Part shown: in pieces, positions 56,321 to 64,000 of the stretch
Numbering within the stretch: position 1 is the stretch's first letter
Layout: each line of letters begins with the position of its first letter
Assembly: GCF_918797505.1 (NCBI RefSeq)
Contig: NC_092801.1
Location: forward strand, 930,001-994,000
DNA: 64,000 nt
Origin: Bemisia tabaci
Lineage: Eukaryota > Arthropoda > Insecta > Hemiptera > Aleyrodidae
Direction of reading: 5' to 3'
Program-made: the position numbers and the translations under genes
Notes under the pieces: generated by a model
The model's database searches: none
Told to the model about the DNA's origin: nothing
What the model saw: the letters and a program-made list of their open reading frames with translations, nothing else

Positions 56321-57264
56321 AGCTGCGATAGTCCAAACAGTAAACGGATCAGATATGCCCCCCCCCCTCCCAGTTGACCATCCCTCTAAGGTGCTTCTCC
56401 CTTTACTATGTACCATGACTATCAAATTAATTAAAAAATTTATTTCAAAAATAGTCGAATATTCGTGAAAAAGGGTCACACTAATCGAAATTCAAGCCAA
56501 AATTTACAATAAGTAAAAAATGTCAAATTTGACACCATTCCATAAAGGCCCTATAAAGGTCTTATACCTTCAGTTAAATTTTGATGTAATATGTGTTTTG
56601 AAAAGAAAATTTCATGCTCTTTCCATTGGTGCCTACAGTTTTGAGAGAAAACAAGTTGGTTTTTGCAATCGCTAGCGATAGCAATATTCGTCATGGGAAC
56701 TTTTGCTTCTCGGATATGAAAATTTTAAGGTACAGTTCGTTTGTAGTATCTTCAGAATTGAAGGGGCTATGTAATTTTGTGTCGACATCTCTTTTTTAAC
56801 ATTTTTAATTTTTTTTCTTTGCATACAAGAAAGCTGTTATTTACCAATTATTTATTTTCGTTGTATTATATATGGTTTTCGGAAGTTAACGCATTTAACT
56901 TTCAGTTTCGCTTTTTCGGCGTAAAATAAGATATTTTTACTCTACACATATGCCCGAATACGGATCATAAGTGACCTATGTGCTTCATTAGTTGCTATTT
57001 TTTCATTCAAATAGATGTAACTGAAATGTTGGATGTGTACTATACTACTTTCATGTCATTGCTTTATTTCTTTATTTTTTTTTTTTTTTGCGTGGGTATA
57101 AATTGTTATTTTTTGCTGATTTTGGAGAAAATATTGCTTTAAGAACGTGGAATGTAAATTAATTTTATTGAAAAAAGAAAATACCATCATTAATATAGGC
57201 GAACAGAGAAAATATACATCAATATTTGGGTCAACATCTCCCTGATTATGTGAAGGATGAATAT

Positions 57265-57521
57265 ATCGACGGTGAAACTACCAAACCACGTATCTCGTTT
57301 GCGGTGTTTAAAAATCTACGCTCGCATTTTATTTTTTTGAAGCAGACCAAATCAATATCATTACTTGACATTTTCACAGAATTTTCTCCGCACAAAGAGG
57401 AAAAATCACAGAAATTTTCAAGACTGGACGTTAAGTAGTTTTTCATTTAAAAAATGAAGTATCACAGGAAGTCTGCGACGTCGCAAACCGAGATACGTGG
57501 TTTGGTAGTTTCACCGTCGAT
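57265..57521. mobile_element. Palindromic MITE, TIR ATCGACGGTGAAACTACC
   Basis: ATCGACGGTGAAACTACCAA... and ...TTGGTAGTTTCACCGTCGAT are perfect inverted ends, continuing through CCACGTATCTCG. 257 bp. A decayed relative is at 10178-10409. It ends about 40 bases before exon-2-like copy b. Confidence 0.8.
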
Positions 57522-57562
57522 GTTAGTATTTCTGTATCGAAAAACTTAGCTTTTGTTTTCAG

Positions 57563-57625
57563 AGATACAATGATTCTAGTCCAAGTCAATTTGTTTTATT
57601 GAAAAAACAAAAAAACAAAAAATAA
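57563..57625 (+). CDS. Candidate exon 2, copy b
   Basis: Follows GCTTTTGTTTTCAG. It reads RYNDSSPSQFVLLKK and continues Lys-rich to a TAA at about 57623. The first 17 bases are identical to copy a at 55402, as is much of the acceptor tract. Confidence 0.25.
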   Translation, partial: RYNDSSPSQFVLLKKQKNKK

Positions 57626-58739
57626 ATAAAAAAAACCACTGAAATGTTAGACATACTATTTTCATGTCTTTCTATTTGTATCAATAGGTACTTTTTGCTT
57701 AACTTACGAACGTTGAATGCAAATTAACTTTATTGAAAAACGAAAATAACGTCATTAATTTGGGTGAACATGTGGCTGATTATAAGAAGGAGGTATATTC
57801 CAGTATTTTTGTTTAACATATTAACTCACGAGAAAATGTTCGTACATTTATTATCTAGTATTAATTATTTTTTGATGATTAGTCTAAAACATTCAATACA
57901 ACCATTAAAAACTAACTCCAATCGTCGGGTATCGAACTTTCGATCGCCTATTGCCCGCACCTAATCAAAAGTATGAGTCAGCCCAGTCAACTAGGCTATC
58001 ACGAATCCGCGTTCAGAGGAGAAAAATAGCATTTAAAAGGCTCGGACGATGGGCGGGACTTATCACAAGAGTTGTCCTTGAGGCTAAGTAGCTTCTGGGA
58101 TATGAGAGAAATGAGCTAAGCGCATTGCTGTAGGAGCCATGGTTCGCACTGTTTTAATGTGTCTCGAGGTTCATCCCAGCATGCATTCGCGATCGCGGCA
58201 GTTGAGCTAAGGCAATATTTGCGTATCCATGAATTAAATCAATCAATCGAGCTCTGATTTTGACTTCTTTGTCCGTAACGAGTCCTCCAGAGCAATTGTC
58301 CACCTTGTACGATGGTTATTATGTCTTTATTTCTATTTGTAAAATTTGAGGTGGGATAATGGCGGCTTCTCAAGAGCAACGAGGTAGGCGATCTTTTGCA
58401 CCAACGAACAGAAAACTGATGGCGAAAAGTAACCAATCGGAACCTCCCAAAAAAAAGAATTTGCCTAAATTCGGAAATTTGTGGTTCTGCGCAGATTTAG
58501 CAGTCAGACGCGACATATTCGCGGAAAGTGAATTTTAGAATACTACACAATCTGCCGTAGGGACATGATTGGCTAAAAAACACAACGATTTTTGATACAT
58601 CCGAAAATGAACCAAAAATCGAACATTGGGCGAATCGCCCAAGGTCACGATGACATATGGAATTACATAGCCGTAGCAGCAAAACGATTATAAAGACAGG
58701 GGAACTCCGTTCCCATGCCAAAATTCTGCCAAAGCTGTA

Positions 58740-59406
58740 TCTTAAAAGTTACAAACCAAACTTGAAATTTCCAGAAAATTCTAGCCTTTTTTTCGGTGTC
58801 TGACCTCGTAGCTCGGCACCAACAAGTCCAAATTAAAAAAAAACTAATATATATTTGTAAGCAAAATTTTATACTCTAAAAAAATGACAAGAATGCTTTT
58901 TTTCACTGGATACAGTAGAAACACGCAAAATCGGGAAAACGCTGATGAAGTCAACAATCCCATCCCATCCCACCTATAATACTTACCCGACCTATGTCAC
59001 CAATTCTTTCGTTCACGATAACTATCGTTAGATTTACGTTAGCTACTTCAAATTTTGCAATTTTGTCCATTTTGGTCTTATGAAGAACTGTATAGATTTT
59101 CGGTTAAATTGCAAATACCGTTTACTTTTAAACGGTAATTAACGTAAGTGGCCTAGTTACTCTGTTTTCCACTAAACTGTTTTTATGAAAGTTCCATTCA
59201 TTGGTTTCCTTGGTAACCTTTGCTTGCTATCAGCTGATGTTTTACCTAATTCCATTTCCCGGCCGAGTCAGCGGATTTTATACTACCCTTTTTTTTACAA
59301 TATATCATAGCTAGGTTAAATTTGATTTCTTGCCAGCATTTATTCTACCTCCCCCCCTTCCAGCTCATTTTTCTAACTCCTGCAGCCCCACCACTCATAT
59401 TGTTTA
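58740..59406. other. No gene seen; a segment is repeated at 61068
   Basis: ATCCCACCTATAATACTTAC and CCGACCTATGT near 58975 recur at 61072, as does GGATTTTATACTAC near 59273 and 61317. This is a direct duplication about 2.1 kb apart. Confidence 0.45.
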
Positions 59407-59438
59407 CTAGCCGAAAGCCCGTGACTGAAGTCACGGGC
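59407..59438 (-). mobile_element. Helitron 3' terminus
   Basis: On the minus strand: the perfect hairpin GCCCGTGAC-TTCA-GTCACGGGC, then TTTCGG, then CTAG before host T. This is the canonical Helitron 3' end; the element extends to higher coordinates. Its 5' TC end was not located. Confidence 0.72.
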
Positions 59439-61960
59439 CTAGATGCTTCACAAAAAATTATTAATTTAATAACGGGGAGCATTAAGCCGATATTGTTTCG
59501 GGGATGATGTACCACTATTCGACCACATGGGCGCTTGTTTTGCCTAAGTGAGCGTGCCATTTCTCGACGATACCGCTATTCGACCACGCGGAAGCTCCTG
59601 TTGCCTACACTGAAATTGAAGGCGAAATGAAATGACGTTAATTTAATCTTCTCTAGTTTGATGAAATGCTATTTTTTAAAAACGTTCTTGGAAAACGAAT
59701 TAGAATGAACTTAGATTAAACGGGATAAATGCAGTTATATGCTTATCAATCCTTTTGCATCTGGAAAATGGCGGAAATTTGGTATTACGGACGTTTACGG
59801 TGGGATGCGAATGAAACTCTGGGTCCTGTTGGTTTTTGGTTCGACAAAAAATGACTCTTCCGCATTTCATTTCTGAAATGTCAAATACTTTAAAAATGGC
59901 AGCATGCGAATCCACCCGTAAACGTCCGTAATACCAAATTTCCACCATTTTCCTCGCCATTTTGAAGTTATTCAGAATTTCAAATATCCAATGACAGATT
60001 CGTCTTTCTCATGTCGAAAGGATACCAAGTTTTATGCAAATTCACCAATAAGCAGCCTAATATATTCTCTTGCCGCTCAAGGTTGCCATATTGACCGCCG
60101 CCATTTTGAAAAGGACAACATTTTTCCGGAAAAATAAAGCCAGAATCGTTTTTTTCGTTCCAAAGAACCCCTGAAAACCAAGTTTTATCCCAATCCGTCG
60201 ACGGAAACGGAGATGTAAATTTCCGTTATTTTGAAATTTGACTGGCGGCCAGTTTGTCAAAAATCAAGAGTTTGACTTGCGGTTTGCGCCAAAAATGTTC
60301 TTTTTTAATTCTCTTTGAATTGATGTGTCACAAAGGGGATGTTGCCTTTGAAAAAAAAGTTTGGGCCCGTAGCGCCTTTTTGCCCTCCCCCCCGGGGGGG
60401 GGGGGGCAAAAAGTTTGGGGGCCCTGAAAGTAGCTAACATTGGTGTTTGAACATTCCCAAAATTTTGTTTCAAAATATTAATTACGTAAAAATTTAGAGG
60501 GGTTGAAGGGACTTTGGGGATACCCTGTATAGTTGAAGATAGAATAATGTCGGGTTGAGTGGTAAAGAAACGAACACATCAAACACATCAAACACAACGA
60601 ACACAACCAACATAGCAAAAACTTTAAACACGACAAACATCCCTTTTATCCCAGTTTGTCAATACATCCCGTTTTATCCCTATCCATATCCTATTTTACC
60701 CGTATCTATCCTGATTTATTCTATACATCCCGTTTCAAATTGATTATGCCACTTTCCCATCCTGTTCCATATCGGACAATATATAGAAAATCGATAGACA
60801 CAGATCAATATATCGATGGGCGGGATAACCCTACCTATCCTGTTTTATATCCTTAGCTACCCCGTTTCACGCCGATTATTCCCCTTGTCTTAAAATTCCT
60901 ACCTTTTATCCCGGTGAATATCAATTAATTCCGATACATCCCTGTCTGTCCTGCTTTATATCGAACGATATATCGAGGATCGATGTACAATACAATATTT
61001 TATCCCTATGAATGAAACCCCGAAAAAATGGTGGTAGGGGAGCAAGGTATGCCATAAGAAAAACAAATATCCCACCTATAATAGTTACCCGACCTATGTA
61101 CTGGGTACATCGACCTGGTATATCAAGTTTCTGCGATTATTTACGGCAAATCGGTAGATTTTCGGGATGTGGATTGCTTACATTCAATTCATGAATGAAC
61201 AAAGCATGGAAATGGTTGAACTTCTTTGCATGGAAAGACGTTTAAAATAACAAAATCAAGACATATTTAATGCAATTGCATTTATATCGAGTCAATTTCT
61301 TTTCAATAATATAACGGGATTTATACTACCGACGAATTGGGTGATTTAGCCCCAAAATACCTTAAAATCGACTTTATATTCTAGGAGTTCGACAGAATTT
61401 TTCCTTTCTTCGCTTCATTTATTCCGTAGCACTTTTCTTCAAGAATCTGATAAGATTTTGCTTGAGGCAGATCAAAAAACTTAAATTCGTTCGAATAGCT
61501 TTCTAGATTCACAATAGTCTCGTCAAGGTGCGTCTTTGACCTTGCAGTTTAGGATCGTGAATTCTCTTGTTGTGCTGCCTGCCTATTTTGAAATCTCTGT
61601 AAATGAAAACTAAAGTGGTTGATATGTGCGAGTTAATGACGCGCCTTATCAACACATTGTGTTGGAGTTCACTGCTTGTTTTTTTTTCTCCTTCTTTTTC
61701 TACGAAAAAAAAGTAAACTCCGAAATTTGCCGCCCGGTGCCATGGCACCTTGGGCCCCCCAAAAATCCGGTTCTGAAGGTAAGTAAAGGTTTTCCAACTG
61801 GATGAGAGATGGCCGTAGTGATCATTTGACGAAATGGGTTTTCTACTTTAAACTATCTAATCTCCAATTTCTGCCATGGAAACTTTTCCTGCTATAAATG
61901 AAGGATTATTTTTTTAGGGAACTCAATGGAAAAATACAAAAAATTTCATTCCTATATTTT
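59439..61960. other. Repeat-rich stretch, no gene
   Basis: 59760-59950 is an inverted repeat (TTTGGTATTACGGACGTTTACGG against CGTAAACGTCCGTAATACC). 60350-60530 repeats the GC-run end of the 45684-47427 element, including the terminal ACCCTGTATA. 60560-60620 is an AACACA-type microsatellite, and 60640-61000 a degenerate TTTATCCC-rich repeat. 61720-61777 resembles one end of the 24893 hAT element (CCGGTTCTG). No coding region. Confidence 0.5.
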
Positions 61961-61969
61961 GTACCTAGA

Positions 61970-62470
61970 GAGACGATAATCACCCTACTATCCACCACTT
62001 GTATGTACGGCCGGCCGGCCCATTCCTTTTTTTTTCTTCGAATTTTTTTTTCAATTATATGACGGTTTTGTGTTTTTTATCTCTTTAAAGAAAAAAAATT
62101 GATCACAGTTCTCATAAGGACCTCTTTGGCATCTAAACAAGGACATATACTAAGGGTCAAGTAATGATCAGTGTCTCCTCAGGGATGGAAGGTCTCGACA
62201 GAGTTATTGATCAGAGATGGGTACATTTCAGAGAAGTTGGGCCGATTTGATATCATACTCCTTTAAAGCGATGGATCAAATAAACGTGTTCAGGTCATCA
62301 TACCTTATAGGTATTTAATTTTTTTTTGTTTTTTTGTTTTTTTTTGTTGAAAAACGTTGGGGTGTTTGGTATATTGCATGGGCACGAAAGAGAAAATTGG
62401 GCCGTTTTGATATCATTTCCTTTTAAATGATGAATCCAAGTGGCATTGCCATCATATTTTTGGGTGTTTT
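61970..62470 (+). repeat. Uninterrupted copy of the old repeat seen at 52190-54160
   Basis: Runs from GATAATCACCCTACTATCC through GGCCGGCCGGCC and CCTTATAGGTATTTAAT to ATCATATTTTTGGGTG. It gives the pre-insertion sequence (GCATGGG, GGTATATTGC, AAACACCCCAACG in complement) needed to resolve the nested insertions at 52442-53721. Confidence 0.78.
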
Positions 62471-62487
62471 GGTTTTTTTTTTTTTTT

Positions 62488-63455
62488 TTTTGGCATGGGA
62501 ACGGAGTTCCCCTGTCTTTACAATCGTTCCGTTGCTATCGCTATGGGATTCCCTATGCCTCTGTGACCTTGAGCGTTTCGCCCAGTCTTCGATTTTTGGT
62601 TGATTTTCCGATGTATCAAAAACCGTTGTATTTTTTAGCCAATCATGTCTCTACGTCAAGTTGTGTTGATTTCTAAAATTCGCTTTCAGCGAGTTTTTTT
62701 CCACCTTGAGATGTCGTGTCTGACTGGTAAATCTGCGCAGAACCACGAAGTTCCAATTTTGGGCAAATTTTTTTTTTGGGAGGTTCCGATTGGTTATTTT
62801 TTGCCATCAGTTTTCTCTTCGTTGGTGCAAAAGATCGCCTACCTCGTTGCTCTTGAGAAGTCGCCATTATCCCACCTCAAATGTTAAAAATAGAAGTAAA
62901 GAAATAATAACCATCGTACTAGGTGGAAAATTGCTCTGGAGGACCCGTTACGGATATATGAGCCAAAATCAGAACTCGATTGATGGATTTAATACATGAA
63001 TACAGAAATATTGCCTCAGTTTACTGCCGCGATAGGAAATGCATGCTGAGATGAACCTTGTGACACATGAAACCATAGGGAAACAATGTCTCACAGAGAA
63101 ATGCGCTTAATCCGTTGTCTTATCACGGCCGGCAGTGGCCGCACCGCCGAAACCTCAAGGCCGTCTTTTGTGAAGCCCCGCTAAGCGTCCGAGATCCCTT
63201 AACAGTTCTTTTTTCTCCCGGTGATTAGACAGAGTCGAGATAGCTCAGCTAACTACAACACCGCTCTGGCGCATGGGACATGTCCCTTTTGGTGCGAGCG
63301 GGGGTTCGAATCTCGTAGAGGACACTTAATTTTTACTGGTTGTATTGAATGTTTTAGACCAATCATCTAACAATAATTAATACTTGGCAACTTAGGAAGC
63401 ACATAGGTCCCTTATGATGCGTATTCGGGCATATGTGTAGAGTAAAAATATCATA
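62488..63455 (+). repeat. Right arm of the long inverted duplication
   Basis: Inverted partner of 56934-58735, more compact. On the minus strand it holds a frame from 62867 starting MATSQEQRGRRSFAPTKRKL, matching that at 58361. It ends GTAGAGTAAAAATATCAT, where a mariner element begins. Confidence 0.7.
63238..63330 (+). repeat. tRNA-like (SINE-head-like) segment within the repeat
   Basis: GAGATAGCTCAGCTAACTA resembles a pol III A-box region and GGGGGTTCGAATCTC a B-box. The D-stem cannot close and no clean acceptor stem forms, so it is not called as a working tRNA. The sequence after it (GGTTGTATTGAATGTTTTAG) is conserved in the other arm. Confidence 0.5.
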
Positions 63456-63459
63456 CGTA

Positions 63460-64000
63460 GGGTGTCCCAAAAGTATACCGGGACTGGTTCTGTAACTTCA
63501 AAAGTAAGATAGATACAGACATGATTTTGGTCTCATTTTAAAGATCAACTCAATAGGTACCTATCGATTAAAACCAAGATCAGCTCAATCGGATAAAAAT
63601 TGACCGAGTTATGACAATTTGAATTAGTGAGGAAAGTTTACCCCTACGGGTTTTAGGAAGATTTTTCGCTTACCAGGATTCAAAAAGTTAATATTCGTAT
63701 CCACTTTCCTCCGAATCTTCCATAACTTCCTTTTGCTTTTCAAAGTACCGTCCATCAAACCGGATGCACATTTTCATGCGCTCTTGCCACTTATCCAACA
63801 TTGTTTTCCTGAATTCTTCCTCTGGGATGGCGTTGAAGAAGTTTTGAATTGCATTCTGGATTTTAGTCTTCGATTCGAATCTTCGTCCGCGAAGCTCCTT
63901 TTTAAGCGTAGGAAACATCCAAAAATCACATGGAGCCAAGTCAGGGCTGTAAGGGGGATGAGGGATTGTTTCAACTCCATTTTTACTCATAAATTCACGT
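63460..64000 (-). mobile_element. mariner-family element, 3' part (runs off right edge)
   Basis: A terminal repeat GGGTGTCCCAAAAGTATACC begins at 63460 directly after a TA dinucleotide (63458-63459), as expected of Tc1/mariner insertions. About 225 bases of untranslated sequence separate it from the transposase stop. Confidence 0.8.
63688..64000 (-). CDS. mariner transposase, C-terminal fragment
   Basis: DDE/D transposase that cuts and pastes the element at TA sites. The frame is open from the window edge (REFMSKNG...) to a stop at 63688. It shows HPPYSPDLAPCDFWMFP, whose Asp in PCDF is the third catalytic residue of mariner D,D34D. It continues LKKELRGRRFESKTKIQNA, then IPEEEFRKTML, KWQERMKMCI and GRYFEKQK, in the usual order of the mariner C-terminus. 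No frameshift is visible in the part present. The first two catalytic Asp residues lie beyond the window. Confidence 0.88.
   Translation of the reverse strand, partial: REFMSKNGVETIPHPPYSPDLAPCDFWMFPTLKKELRGRRFESKTKIQNAIQNFFNAIPEEEFRKTMLDKWQERMKMCIRFDGRYFEKQKEVMEDSEESGYEY

Larger units (their letters stand above)
56934..58735 (-). repeat. Left arm of a long inverted duplication (interrupted), contains tRNA-like segment
   Basis: Inverted partner of 62488-63455. Matching landmarks: GCATATGTGTAGAGTAAAAATA (56940s), the ATTGAATGTTTTAGACTAATC tail (57880s), a minus-strand tRNA-like segment near 57935-58010 with TAGCCTAGTTGACTGG (A-box-like) and AGTTCGATACCC (B-box-like), TCAGAGCTCGATTGATTG, and GTTCCCATGCC at the end. 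A 62-codon frame from the ATG at 58361 starts MAASQEQRGRRSFAPTNRKL and matches the frame at 62867 (minus). The span 57000-57860 is extra sequence in this arm. Confidence 0.7.

Noticed and set aside
63238..63330. Functional tRNA gene
   Set aside because: The B-box is good and the A-box fair, but the D-stem and acceptor stem do not pair. The inverted copy near 57970 differs in the same way, so it is part of a repeat.

Overview
This is AT-rich, intron-bearing, transposon-saturated animal DNA. Spliceosomal introns (GT...AG), AATAAA signals, an insect-type ionotropic receptor, an arthropod-style cytosolic sulfotransferase, degenerate TTAGG-type repeats and dense families of palindromic MITEs, hAT-like elements, Helitrons and mariner all point to an insect. 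The repeat repertoire looks hemipteran, and a whitefly such as Bemisia tabaci is my best guess. That species guess is recognition, not proof. No prokaryotic features, CRISPR arrays or rRNA genes were seen.

Real genes are few and mostly split into short exons. (1) Minus strand 991-3948: the first three coding exons of a cytosolic sulfotransferase; the rest lies off the left edge. (2) Plus strand 12757-15012: a complete intronless, divergent ionotropic receptor of 751 residues. (3) Plus strand 29429-35766: four exons with consistent splice phases encoding a protein built from YqaJ / lambda-exonuclease-fold pieces. The last domain has lost the catalytic Asp and Lys, and an upstream exon is the C-terminal half of another such domain. 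(4) Minus strand 48174-48419: a serine-rich 3'-terminal exon of an unrecognised gene. (5) Plus strand 55073-55147: a first coding exon that is a clean signal peptide ending at a GTAAGG donor, with an exon-2-like sequence present twice downstream. (6) 51579-51883: two weak, phase-matched putative exons. (7) Minus strand at the right edge: the C-terminal end of a mariner-family transposase.

The remaining roughly 90% is repeats, many of which can be dated relative to one another. At 0-11 kb there are nested palindromic elements, with a Helitron inside a MITE at 8-9 kb. At 16-18 kb two hAT MITE copies bracket exactly two satellite units. At 23 kb there is a 5'-truncated LINE with a 13-bp target duplication. 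At 25-28 kb there are an hAT element, poly-A tracts and a second satellite array. Each intron of the YqaJ gene at 29-36 kb carries hairpin-forming MITEs. At 39.5-40.8 kb telomere-like repeats, a 20-bp minisatellite and a 600-bp C-rich polypyrimidine tract lie side by side. The 45-51 kb region holds G/C-run repeats and other inverted-repeat elements. At 52-63 kb there is a dense stack of old repeats in opposite orientations, including a Helitron inside a MITE inside an older repeat, and a long inverted duplication with a tRNA-like segment.

The genes do not form an operon or a visible pathway. They are unrelated insect genes separated by repeats. The most unusual items are the catalytically disabled tandem YqaJ-like gene, and the MITE-satellite-MITE composite whose outer and inner target duplications point to integration of a satellite circle or to macrotransposition.
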